Assembly: GCA_965369445.1 (NCBI GenBank)
Contig: CBDUQU010000061.1
Span: 1 to 16,821, forward strand
Origin: SM23-73-3 sp965369445
Lineage (GTDB): Bacteria; Zixibacteria; MSB-5A5; SM1-73
Length of the DNA: 16,821 nt
Direction of reading: 5' to 3'
The notes below the pieces were generated by a model, which saw only the letters and a list, made by a program, of their open reading frames with translations, had not been told where the DNA came from and ran no database searches. A program made the translations under genes and the position numbers. Position 1 is the stretch's first letter. Each line of letters starts with the position of its first letter. Below are positions 6,967 to 14,875 of this stretch, one piece after another.

Positions 6967-6995
6967 AATATACAGAAGGGATTTTTGTCTGACAT
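6967..6995 (-). promoter_or_regulatory. Possible sigma-70-type promoter for the DUF262 gene
   Basis: On the minus strand, ATGTCA (6995-6990, four of six matches to TTGACA) and TATATT (6972-6967, five of six matches to TATAAT) are separated by 17 bases. Transcription would begin just before the GGAGGT site. The stretch is AT-rich, so a chance match is quite possible. If real, the inserted gene, and murC onward, could be expressed independently of the main operon promoter. Confidence 0.3.
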
Positions 6996-6998
6996 TGC

Positions 6999-8129
6999 TT
7001 ATATCTCAACCTTTGGTATTTTCAAATTAGTTTTTCCATTCTTCTTTAAGAGTTTCTCCATCTCCTCCACCAGCATTGAGGCCGCTTGAGGTTTGCCCAT
7101 CTTGGCGCTTCTCTCCGCCATCCGCTTCAGTTCGGTTTCGTCCGAGAGAAGGGAGTTGATCTCGGCAGCCAGCCTCTCTGCGGTCAGATTCTTCTCTAAG
7201 ATCATCTTAGCAGCGCCTTTTCTGCGTAAGGCCTCCGCATTATGTCTCTGATGATCGGCCGTGGCGAAGGGAAAAGGGATCAGTATGGAAGGCTTGCTGC
7301 AGGCGGTGATCTCGGCTAAGGTCAATGCTCCGGCCCGGGAGATCACCAGATCCGATGCTGCGTAAGCCGATCCCATGTCCTGGATAAACGGATGGACTGC
7401 GGCGGCAACCTCCCTCTCCTTCACCTTTCGGGAAATCTCCTGGAAGTCCCTTCCTCCCGTCTGCCAGAGTATCTGCCAATCCGGCTTCAATAGATCCAGG
7501 CAGTGCAGAAACGTCTGATTCAGAACGTGAGAGCCCTGGCTTCCCCCGAAAACAAATATGGTTTTCTTGTCTGCTACCAATCCAAATTCCGCCAGAGCAG
7601 CACTTTTCTCTTTACGGATCAGATTCTCTCTTATCGGGTTGCCGATCAGGCTGAACTTCCTCCCGCCGGGGAAACATCTCAGGGACTCTGCATAAGAGAG
7701 ACACACCTTGTCCGCGAAACGCGCCAGGATCCGGGTGGAGATGCCCGGATAGCTGTTCTGCTCCTGTATCATGGTTGGTATGTTCTTCAAGCATGCCAGC
7801 ATAACCGCCGGGAAGCTCACGTATCCGCCGGTGCCCACCACCAGGCTGGGTTTCTCCCGGTTCAATATCTTCTGAGCTTGGTAGAAACCCTTGAAAAGGT
7901 GAACGGGCAGAAGCAGGTTCGATAGATAGGATCTCCGGGAGAGTCCCTTGGTCTGGATGAGCGACAATCTGAATCCGTAATGCGGCACGATCTTCTCTTC
8001 CATCCCGCCTTCGGCGCCCACGAACACCAACTGGCTTTGTGGGTATCTCTTTCTGAACTCTAATGCCATGGCTATTGCCGGAAAGATGTGTCCTCCGGTT
8101 TTTCCTCCTGCAAACATCACCTTTATCAT
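6999..8129 (-). CDS. murG: Lipid II synthase MurG (GlcNAc transferase)
   Basis: MurG is a peripheral membrane glycosyltransferase (GT-B fold, family GT28) that moves GlcNAc from UDP-GlcNAc to lipid I, giving lipid II. Its 376 residues show the N-terminal glycine loop AGGKTGGHIFPA near 7-18, GTGGYVSFP near 99-107, GNPIRENL near 163-170, GGSQGS near 195-200, and the donor-binding RAGALTLAEI near 265-274 and FATADHQRHNAEAL near 288-301. Most relatives have a third Gly where this protein has Lys in the first loop (GGKTGGH). The ATG overlaps the ftsW stop by four bases (ATGA), so translation is coupled. The last dozen or so residues (NGKTNLKIPKVEI) extend past the usual end, and their codons are AT-rich like the next gene. 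The original 3' end may have been replaced by the insertion. Confidence 0.97.
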   Translation of the reverse strand: MIKVMFAGGKTGGHIFPAIAMALEFRKRYPQSQLVFVGAEGGMEEKIVPHYGFRLSLIQTKGLSRRSYLSNLLLPVHLFKGFYQAQKILNREKPSLVVGTGGYVSFPAVMLACLKNIPTMIQEQNSYPGISTRILARFADKVCLSYAESLRCFPGGRKFSLIGNPIRENLIRKEKSAALAEFGLVADKKTIFVFGGSQGSHVLNQTFLHCLDLLKPDWQILWQTGGRDFQEISRKVKEREVAAAVHPFIQDMGSAYAASDLVISRAGALTLAEITACSKPSILIPFPFATADHQRHNAEALRRKGAAKMILEKNLTAERLAAEINSLLSDETELKRMAERSAKMGKPQAASMLVEEMEKLLKKNGKTNLKIPKVEI

Positions 8130-9250
8130 ATCCCCATCTTTCTTAATATCCGCTGGGACGAAACGTACTTGGTCTGCCTGGAGACATTTAAAAGTATTCC
8201 GATCCCCAGAGCAGAGAAAATCAAGGACGATCCTCCATAGCTTAAGAAGGGCATGGGAAGCCCGGTAGTGGGCAAAAGCCCCACCACCACTCCCGCGTTG
8301 ATCAAAAACCCCGTGAATATGCTGAAAGTTATCCCAAAAGCCAGAAGGTAGCCGAAATCGTCCGAGGCCCGCCGGGCGATGGACATACCACGGGCAGCCA
8401 GAAGAAAGAACAACATCAGAATGGCGGCACTCCCCATGAATCCCAATTCCTCGCCGGTGGTGGCGAAGATGAAATCCGTGTGCGGTTCCGGCAAAAAGAA
8501 AAGCTTTGCCTTCCCCTCCCCCAGCCCTACCCCCATCATCTCACCCGATCCCAAGGCCAGAACCGATTGTTTCATCTGATAGCTACCCTGTAAGGGATTT
8601 TCCAGGGAACTTAAGTAGTCATTCACCCGCGCCTTTTTGTAGCCCAAGAAGAACACCAGGATGAACACGCTTAAGATCACGGGGGTGACGATTAAAAACA
8701 GGTGCCTGATCCTCGCTCCACCCACAAACAGCATGGCGAAGACAACCGTGGATATCAGAAGAACGGCTCCAAGATGGGGCTGTTTCATGATCAGAACCAG
8801 GGCTATTATCAGAATCAGGAAATACGGCAGAAGGACAAACTTGAGTTCCTTGATCCGCCCCTTCCTTTTGCTCAAGGAGAACGCCATGAAAAAGATCAGA
8901 GAGTATCTGAAGAGCTCAGATGGCTGGAAGGTTAGCGGCCCAAGTCTTATCCAGCGGCTGGCTCCCCTGGTGGCAGGGACAAACAGAACCGCCACCAGAA
9001 GGAGAAACGAGCCAAGCAGGAGAAAGGGAGAGATCTTCTCTAAGTGGTGGTAATCGACTCTGGTCAAAGCCAGGATCACAAGCAGGGAGATGATTCCCCA
9101 GATGACCTGCTTTTTGACAAAGAAGGTGGTGCTGCCGAATTTCTCCAGGGCAAGTATGGCTGAGGCCGAGTAGATCATAACCACTCCGATGGCTACCAGG
9201 CCCAACGTTGTCAAGAACAAAAGATAATCGGGTCGTGATCTGTCAATCAT
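8126..9250 (-). CDS. ftsW: Septal peptidoglycan polymerase FtsW (SEDS family)
   Basis: FtsW is a multi-pass membrane glycosyltransferase that polymerises lipid II at the septum together with the class B PBP FtsI. From ATG 9250 the protein has 374 residues and many hydrophobic helices. Family motifs include RWIRLGPLTFQPSE near 99-112, the loop PEPHTDFIF near 254-262 with the Asp expected to be catalytic, and the signature GLPMPFLSYGGSS near 330-342. I chose ATG 9250 because AGGAGA at 9259-9264 lies eight bases upstream and the murD stop ends one base before it. An in-frame ATG at 9271 would add seven residues but lacks a ribosome binding site. The position between murD and murG, and linkage to ftsI in the cluster, favour FtsW over RodA. 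Confidence 0.96.
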   Translation of the reverse strand: MIDRSRPDYLLFLTTLGLVAIGVVMIYSASAILALEKFGSTTFFVKKQVIWGIISLLVILALTRVDYHHLEKISPFLLLGSFLLLVAVLFVPATRGASRWIRLGPLTFQPSELFRYSLIFFMAFSLSKRKGRIKELKFVLLPYFLILIIALVLIMKQPHLGAVLLISTVVFAMLFVGGARIRHLFLIVTPVILSVFILVFFLGYKKARVNDYLSSLENPLQGSYQMKQSVLALGSGEMMGVGLGEGKAKLFFLPEPHTDFIFATTGEELGFMGSAAILMLFFLLAARGMSIARRASDDFGYLLAFGITFSIFTGFLINAGVVVGLLPTTGLPMPFLSYGGSSLIFSALGIGILLNVSRQTKYVSSQRILRKMGI

Positions 9251-9251
9251 C

Positions 9252-10649
9252 TCATCTTTCTCCTGTAGCATTGGAGGTGGTGTCGTCCTTTTCTGCCAGA
9301 TTTCTCACGCTCGATTTAAACACCTCACCCCGATGCTGGTAGTCTCTGAACATGTCAAAGCTGGCACAGCCAGGAGAGAGCAAAACGGTATCTCCCCCAG
9401 AAGCCTGCTTTAGACTCAAGCCAACGGCCTCCTCCAGCGAATCCGAGTATTCGCTGGGAACCAGATCTCCCAAGGCCTTGTTGATCTTTTCCTTTGCCTC
9501 GCCTATCAAGATCAGGGCCTTTACATTTTCTTTCACCAAATCTCTTAGTCTGGAGAAATCTCCCCCCTTGTCTCTGCCGCCAGCGATGAGGATGATGGGC
9601 GGGCTTACGCTCTGCAGCGCGTACCATACCGATTCAACGTTGGTTGCCTTGGAGTCATTCACAAAGTTCACGCCGGATACACCCGTCACCCGCTCCAGCC
9701 TGTGTTCTACCCCTTTGAAGTCTCTTAAAGCTCTTTGCATGGATTCAGGCGCGACTTTTAGGATGGCACAGATGGCACAGGCAGCGCACGAGTTGGAAAG
9801 ATTGTGCGGTCCTTTGATCCCTATCTCGCTTGAGTCGATGATCCTCTGCTCCTCACCCTTCCATCTTGAAAGTAGTTGTCCCTGACGCAGGAAGGTTCCT
9901 TGCTCCAATTCCTTACGGGTGCTGAAGAAAGCCTTCTCGCACTTCCCCTGTTGGGCTAGTTTAAAGCTGTTCTCATCGTCTGCGTTCAGCACGGCAAAAT
10001 CGTCCTTGGTTTGATTCTCCAGGATGCGCAGCTTTGCCTCCAGGTATGATTCCAAGTCTGGATGACGATCCAGGTGGTCCGGCGTGACGTTCAGAACCGA
10101 GGAGACGTAGGGTCTGAACTCCTCGATGCGCTCCAGTTGAAAACTGGAAAGTTCCAGGACCAGAAGACCGGCAGGGGAGACCTCTTCAACGATGCTTGAG
10201 AGGGGGATGCCGATGTTTCCCCCAACCTGATATTCCCTTTTGTCCTCTTTCAACATTTCTCCCACCAGGGTCACCGTGGTGGTTTTGCCGTTGGAACCGG
10301 TGATTCCGATGATCTTTGAGTCAGTCAGCCAGAATGCCACCTCGATCTCGGAGAAGGCCGGAATCCCCGTATCCTGGGCCCGCTTTAATATGGGAATATC
10401 CAAGGGGACACCCGGACTCACCACGATGAAGTCCTTGCCGCGAACAACGTTTGAGGTGTGTCCACCAGTCTCAAAATCGATGCCCAGCTCTCTAAGTTGA
10501 CTTGTCCGTTCGGAGAGGAGTTTCTCCCCTTGGGAATCAGACACAAAAACCTGCGCTCCGATTTTCCTCAGGAGCTTGGCACAGGCCACACCGGATCTTG
10601 CCATCCCAAGAATGGAAACCTTTTTTCCTATGATTCTATCTTTCCTCAT
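9252..10649 (-). CDS. murD: UDP-N-acetylmuramoyl-L-alanine--D-glutamate ligase MurD
   Basis: MurD is a cytoplasmic ATP-dependent ligase that adds D-glutamate to UDP-MurNAc-L-Ala. The 465-residue protein opens with the Rossmann-like UDP-binding segment VSILGMARSGVA near 11-22. It carries the ATP loop GITGSNGKTTT near 115-125, NVTPDHLDRH near 187-196, GVEHRLE near 313-319, NDSKATN near 331-337 and the closing motif LSPGCASFDMF near 424-434. The last two are specific to MurD among Mur ligases. The ATG at 10649 has only a weak ribosome binding site, but no better in-frame start is visible and the N-terminus fits the family. The stop sits one base from the ftsW start. A small palindrome occupies the 55-bp gap to mraY. 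Confidence 0.97.
   Translation of the reverse strand: MRKDRIIGKKVSILGMARSGVACAKLLRKIGAQVFVSDSQGEKLLSERTSQLRELGIDFETGGHTSNVVRGKDFIVVSPGVPLDIPILKRAQDTGIPAFSEIEVAFWLTDSKIIGITGSNGKTTTVTLVGEMLKEDKREYQVGGNIGIPLSSIVEEVSPAGLLVLELSSFQLERIEEFRPYVSSVLNVTPDHLDRHPDLESYLEAKLRILENQTKDDFAVLNADDENSFKLAQQGKCEKAFFSTRKELEQGTFLRQGQLLSRWKGEEQRIIDSSEIGIKGPHNLSNSCAACAICAILKVAPESMQRALRDFKGVEHRLERVTGVSGVNFVNDSKATNVESVWYALQSVSPPIILIAGGRDKGGDFSRLRDLVKENVKALILIGEAKEKINKALGDLVPSEYSDSLEEAVGLSLKQASGGDTVLLSPGCASFDMFRDYQHRGEVFKSSVRNLAEKDDTTSNATGER
9259..9264 (-). promoter_or_regulatory. Ribosome binding site deciding the ftsW start
   Basis: AGGAGA on the minus strand, within the last codons of murD, lies eight bases before ATG 9250. 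The alternative ATG at 9271 has no such sequence in front of it. The arrangement implies translational coupling of murD and ftsW. Confidence 0.6.
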
Positions 10650-10673
10650 CGACTCTGCTCAAAATTGGTTGGA

Positions 10674-10689
10674 GCAGGCATGAGCCTGC
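10674..10689. repeat. Short GC-rich palindrome between mraY and murD
   Basis: GCAGGC, loop ATGA, GCCTGC forms a perfect 6-bp hairpin in the gap between two essential genes. No T-run follows on the minus strand, so it is not a terminator. It may be a fragment of a dispersed REP-type element or an mRNA-stabilising stem. Confidence 0.5.
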
Positions 10690-10704
10690 GCTTCTAAGCT
10701 AACC

Positions 10705-11790
10705 TCACCTTATCTTCAAAGTGATCAAGGTCAAAAGTGCAAGGATTGCCCCTACTATCCAGAACCGTACTACCACCTGGGGCTCCTTCCATCCGGAGAG
10801 CTCAAAATGGTGATGCAGGGGCGCCATCTTAAAAACCCTTTTTCCCCAGGCCCGATAGCTGAACACCTGAAGGATCACCGAGAGGGCTTCGACCACAAAG
10901 ACGCCGCCGACGATTAAAAGCAGCATCTCCTTTTTTATCAGTATGGATAGGGCGCCGAATGCCCCTCCCATGGCCAAGGCTCCGGTATCGCCCATGAACA
11001 CTTGCGCCGGATGGGCGTTGAACCACAAGAATCCCAAAGCCGCCCCCACTATAGCCCCGCAGAAGATGGTCAGTTCTCCTGAACCCTCCAGATATATTAT
11101 GGAGAGGTAGTCGGTGAAATCGACCCGGCCGGACATATAGCATAATCCGGCGAAGGCAAACGCACACAAACCGATCAACCCGATGGCCAGACCATCCAGG
11201 CCGTCGGTTAAGTTCACCGCATTGGAGGCACCGGTGATCACCAGTATCACCAGCGGGATATAGAACACTCCGAAATTCACCAGATAGTTCTTGAAGAAAA
11301 GGATGTCCGAGGCGGTGCCGAAATTCTCCGAAGGCGGGAACACCCTTAGAAGAACTCCCAGTAGCAGGCCCAGAGCCACCTGCCCGGCCAGCTTCTTTTT
11401 TCCCACCATCCCCTTGGGCTGGTGCTTGACGGCCTTGAGGTAATCGTCCATGAACCCGATCAGTCCCATCCACACGGTGACTAAGAGTATCAGTTGGATA
11501 TAGGGATTGGTCAGATTCGCCCACAGGAGGGTGGGAATGACCACCGAGAGCAGAACGATTATGCCCCCCATGGTGGGGGTTCCCTCTTTGACCTTGTGGC
11601 TGGCAGGACCCTCATCCCTTATCTTCTCTGCCACCTGCCTCTCCTTCAGTTTCCGGATGACGATGGGTCCTAAGATCAGGCTGATCAGAAGAGCGGTGAG
11701 GGTGGCACCCGCGGTTCTAAAGGTAATGTACCTGAAAAGATTAAAAAGGATGACAGTCGCGCTTAATGGTAAAAACAGATGGTAAAGCAT
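10705..11790 (-). CDS. mraY: Phospho-N-acetylmuramoyl-pentapeptide transferase MraY
   Basis: MraY is a polytopic membrane enzyme that transfers phospho-MurNAc-pentapeptide to undecaprenyl phosphate to make lipid I. The 361-residue protein has about ten hydrophobic segments. It carries the conserved HKVKEGTPTMGG near 65-76, the FMDDYLK Asp pair near 113-119, NAVNLTDGLDGLA near 190-202, the Mg2+-site FMGDTGALA near 265-273 and the triple-His loop PLHHHFE near 324-330. These are the defining motifs of bacterial MraY and separate it from WecA-type relatives, which lack the triple-His form. The ATG is preceded by AAGGA at 11796-11800. A 74-bp gap without visible features separates it from murF, and it is followed by murD as in the standard dcw order. 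Confidence 0.98.
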   Translation of the reverse strand: MLYHLFLPLSATVILFNLFRYITFRTAGATLTALLISLILGPIVIRKLKERQVAEKIRDEGPASHKVKEGTPTMGGIIVLLSVVIPTLLWANLTNPYIQLILLVTVWMGLIGFMDDYLKAVKHQPKGMVGKKKLAGQVALGLLLGVLLRVFPPSENFGTASDILFFKNYLVNFGVFYIPLVILVITGASNAVNLTDGLDGLAIGLIGLCAFAFAGLCYMSGRVDFTDYLSIIYLEGSGELTIFCGAIVGAALGFLWFNAHPAQVFMGDTGALAMGGAFGALSILIKKEMLLLIVGGVFVVEALSVILQVFSYRAWGKRVFKMAPLHHHFELSGWKEPQVVVRFWIVGAILALLTLITLKIR

Positions 11791-11864
11791 CCGATTCCTT
11801 ACGCTCTTTTAGTGAGTGTCAACCCTGCAATTCACCACCGACGCTCAACAATCGACTCCTCGGT

Positions 11865-13277
11865 TCAGTTCTGTCGCGCGTACTGGGTCTTAAGACTCAA
11901 AACCACCTCTTCGGTTTTCATCTTTCTGGAACCCTTGACCAAAAGCAGGTCTCCATCTCGCAGGTTTTCCAACAGATAAAGGCTGACCTTCTCGTTATTG
12001 TCAAAAGCTAGAACCTGATCAGAGCTCATTCCGGCTTCTCTGGCCCCCCGCCCGATGAATCCAGCCAGCTCTCCGACCACCACAAGTAGATCAACTCCCG
12101 ACTGGACCGCTTTCCTTCCCACCTCCAGGTGATAATCCGGACCTTTCTCTCCCAACTCCAGCATGTCGCCTAAAACGGCAATCTTCCTTCCCGTCGTCTG
12201 GATGCTCTTCTGAGTCTCCAGGGCCTTCTCCATTGAGACGGGGTTGGCATTGTAACTGTCGTTTATCACCCTTATGTTGCCGATTCGGACAAGCTCCATC
12301 CTCAGGTCCGAGGGGTTGTATTTCTCCAGGCTGCGCTTGATCTCTTGGGGGTCCACCTCTTTCAGTCTGCCCACCGCAAATGCGGCCAGAGCATTGTAGA
12401 CATTGTGCCTTCCCAAGAGTCTCAAACCGATGGTCAAATCCTTGTTCACCCGGAAAGTGATATTCCCGTCTCCGTTGAGTTCGATTCTGTCTGCGGCAAA
12501 ATCTGCTTGGTTTTCGATGCCGAAGCTTATTATTTGCTCATCCTTTCTCTTTTGCTTTATTCTGTCCGCCAGAATGGGATCATCCGCATTCAGAATCAAT
12601 GTCTTTGGGGAAGCCATGTTATCCGGAAGCTCAAACTTGGCCCGGGCGATTCTTTCCACGCTCCCCATCGATTCTAAATGAGCCGGTCCGATATTGGTAA
12701 TCACTCCTACGTCCGGATTTGCTATCTTGGTCAAGATTCCAATCTCATTTTGACTGCTCATGCCCAACTCCAGCACCAGAGCTTCGGAATGGGAGTTGAG
12801 TTGGAATATAGTGAGCGGCACGCCGACAAGGTTATTGTAGCTATGGGGAGACTTATGCACCTGGTACCGTGAGGAGAGCACCTCCGCTATCATGTCCTTG
12901 GTGGTGGTCTTGCCGTTTGTTCCGGTCACCGCCACCGTGGGTATGTCGAACTTCCCCCTGTACCATGCGGCCATTTCCCTTAGTGCCTTCTTGGTGTCTT
13001 CCACCAACCAAACAGCTGCTTTTTTGAGTACTTCCTGTCCTGCTGCCTCCCTTTTGTCTTTGGCCATGATCACAGCCCGGGCGCCTTTGTCCACGGCCTG
13101 TCTGACAAATTGATGACCGTCGAACCTCTCTCCGGAGATGGCAACAAAGAGATTCCCCTTATCTGTGCTCCGGGAATCGATACTTATTCCTCTTATCACC
13201 TGATCCCCGGCTAGGGGACCTGGCAGAATCTCTCCGCCTGTCACCTTGGCCAACTCATCTAAGCTTATCTGAAACAT
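11865..13277 (-). CDS. murF: UDP-MurNAc-tripeptide--D-alanyl-D-alanine ligase MurF
   Basis: MurF is a cytoplasmic ATP-dependent ligase that adds the D-Ala-D-Ala dipeptide and completes the UDP-MurNAc pentapeptide. The 470-residue protein has the N-terminal substrate-binding segment GISIDSRSTDKGNLFVA near 30-46, the ATP loop VTGTNGKTTTKDM near 117-129, NIGPAHLESMGS near 195-206, LGRHNVYNALAA near 288-299 and NDSYNANP near 339-346. The last is characteristic of MurF. The C-terminal KGSRKMKTEEVV near 448-459 also fits the family. The ATG lacks a clear ribosome binding site, but the N-terminus aligns with expectation. The dipeptide donor enzyme (ddl) is not encoded in this window. Confidence 0.97.
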   Translation of the reverse strand: MFQISLDELAKVTGGEILPGPLAGDQVIRGISIDSRSTDKGNLFVAISGERFDGHQFVRQAVDKGARAVIMAKDKREAAGQEVLKKAAVWLVEDTKKALREMAAWYRGKFDIPTVAVTGTNGKTTTKDMIAEVLSSRYQVHKSPHSYNNLVGVPLTIFQLNSHSEALVLELGMSSQNEIGILTKIANPDVGVITNIGPAHLESMGSVERIARAKFELPDNMASPKTLILNADDPILADRIKQKRKDEQIISFGIENQADFAADRIELNGDGNITFRVNKDLTIGLRLLGRHNVYNALAAFAVGRLKEVDPQEIKRSLEKYNPSDLRMELVRIGNIRVINDSYNANPVSMEKALETQKSIQTTGRKIAVLGDMLELGEKGPDYHLEVGRKAVQSGVDLLVVVGELAGFIGRGAREAGMSSDQVLAFDNNEKVSLYLLENLRDGDLLLVKGSRKMKTEEVVLSLKTQYARQN

Positions 13278-13325
13278 AAGATTTGAACTTTGGTTGTTTC
13301 TGTCACACTGCGTACACTGGTCAGC

Positions 13326-14846
13326 CTACTTCTCTTCCCCAGGAGAATCAACAGTCGCGGATGTGTCTGCTGCGGAGTCTGCAGACAACAGCTCCAGCAT
13401 CGTTTCCTTATCCGAGAAGTGGGTTTTCTTATCTCCAACTATTTGATAGTCCTCGTGCCCTTTTCCCGCTAACACCAGGGTATCCCCGGGCTGCGCGATT
13501 TCCAGGGCACGTTTTATTCCCTCTTTTCTGTCTATTATTATCTCAACCTTGTTCTTCTCTTCTATCCCCTTCATAATGTGCTTCACGATCGCTTCCGGAT
13601 CTTCACCGCGCGGGTTGTCTTCTGTGAGGATGATGCGATCCGCGTATTTGGCGGCTATCTTCCCCATCAACGGTCTTTTCTCCTGATCCCGATCCCCGCC
13701 GCATCCGAAAAGGAAGAGCAATCTTCTCTTGGTTATCCGGCGCGCGGACTTGAGGAGTCTTTCAAAAGCGTGGGGGGTGTGGGCATAATCGATCCAGATG
13801 TTGAAATCCTGCCCGGCCTGGATTCGCTCCATGCGCCCGGCAACTCCGGTGATCGCCTCTAAGCCCGACTTTATTGTCTGCGGGTCGATCTTCAGGGCGA
13901 ACCCGGCTGCCACGCTGGCTAAGGCATTGTAGACATTTGACTCGCCTATCAGCTTGAAATCTAATTTCATCTCTCCAACTGGAGTTGCCATGGTGATGAG
14001 CGTGTTCTCCGGGGTGCAGGTGAAGTTGGTGGTGAAGAAATCCGCGCTGGGATCGTTTAAGGAATAGGTCAAGCACTCCCTGCCGGCCTGTTGACCGAAA
14101 TATCTCCAGTTGGGATCATCCATGTTTATCACGCCGCTGCTCCCTTTAGCTTTCAGCTTCCGGAACAACAGTCCCTTGGCTTGCCGGTACGCATCCATGG
14201 TCTTGTGAAAATCGAGGTGCTCATGGTTCAAATTGGTGAATATGGCCACGTCGAACTCGATCCCGTCGACGCGATGCATGACCAGGGCGTGGGAGGAGAC
14301 CTCCATCACCGCCGTAGAGACACCTTGTTTCAGCATCCGGGAGAACATCCTCTGCAGTTCCAGCGACTCTGGAGTTGTGTTTATCGCCTTTGATTCCTCC
14401 TCCCCCAACCAGTAGGCGATGGTGCCGATCAAGCCGACCTTGCTCTTGTTATGTTCCAGGATGGACCTGATCAGGTAGGAAGTGGTCGTTTTTCCGTTGG
14501 TCCCGGTTATGCCGACCATCTTCAGCTTCCTGAAGGGGAAACCATAGAACCGGCCGGCCAAAAGCGCCAGAGCTTCTCTGGAGTCGGGGACTATCACCTT
14601 GGCTTTGGGCTTGTAGTTACCGTTTGTCTGGGCGACCACGGCCACGGCGCCGTTCTTTATGGCGGACTGGATATACTTGTGACCATCTTCTGTGAAGCCC
14701 TCCATCGCCACAAACAGGTCACCCGACTTCACCTGGCGGGAATCACACTCGATCTTTTTTATGGCCAGGTCAAGGTCCCCGGAGACTTTTTTGGAAGGAA
14801 GGACGTCTAAGAGTTCTTTCAGATTCCGTGCGTTTCTCTTGCTCAT
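13326..14846 (-). CDS. murE: UDP-MurNAc-L-Ala-D-Glu--meso-DAP ligase MurE
   Basis: MurE is a cytoplasmic ATP-dependent ligase that adds the third stem-peptide residue. From ATG 14846 the protein has 506 residues. It shows CDSRQVKSGDLFVA near 34-47, the ATP loop GITGTNGKTTT near 112-122, NTTPESLELQ near 156-165, the segment YRQAKGLLF whose Lys (about 224) is likely the carbamylated residue, DYAHTPHAFE near 353-362, and LAGKGHEDYQ near 459-468. The substrate loop reads DNPR at about 410-413, the signature of enzymes that add meso-diaminopimelate rather than lysine. The start follows GTGAGG (14853-14858) by six bases. A GTG at 14858 in frame forms part of that site and is less likely. An acidic, Ser/Thr/Ala-rich tail of about 20 residues follows the last motif. 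Confidence 0.97.
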   Translation of the reverse strand: MSKRNARNLKELLDVLPSKKVSGDLDLAIKKIECDSRQVKSGDLFVAMEGFTEDGHKYIQSAIKNGAVAVVAQTNGNYKPKAKVIVPDSREALALLAGRFYGFPFRKLKMVGITGTNGKTTTSYLIRSILEHNKSKVGLIGTIAYWLGEEESKAINTTPESLELQRMFSRMLKQGVSTAVMEVSSHALVMHRVDGIEFDVAIFTNLNHEHLDFHKTMDAYRQAKGLLFRKLKAKGSSGVINMDDPNWRYFGQQAGRECLTYSLNDPSADFFTTNFTCTPENTLITMATPVGEMKLDFKLIGESNVYNALASVAAGFALKIDPQTIKSGLEAITGVAGRMERIQAGQDFNIWIDYAHTPHAFERLLKSARRITKRRLLFLFGCGGDRDQEKRPLMGKIAAKYADRIILTEDNPRGEDPEAIVKHIMKGIEEKNKVEIIIDRKEGIKRALEIAQPGDTLVLAGKGHEDYQIVGDKKTHFSDKETMLELLSADSAADTSATVDSPGEEK

Positions 14847-14852
14847 GAATTG

Positions 14853-14858
14853 CCTCAC
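14853..14858 (-). promoter_or_regulatory. Ribosome binding site deciding the murE start
   Basis: GTGAGG on the minus strand lies six bases before ATG 14846. The in-frame GTG at 14858 is the first triplet of this site, so using it as a start would leave the better-spaced ATG unexplained. The first residues are then MSKRNARN. Confidence 0.5.
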
Positions 14859-14875
14859 CCGATTATCTTAAAACG

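Noticed and set aside
6947..7009. N-terminal extension of the DUF262 protein from an upstream codon at 7009
   Set aside because: It overlaps the end of murG, has no ribosome binding site, and adds residues outside the conserved domain, while ATG 6946 has a near-ideal site.
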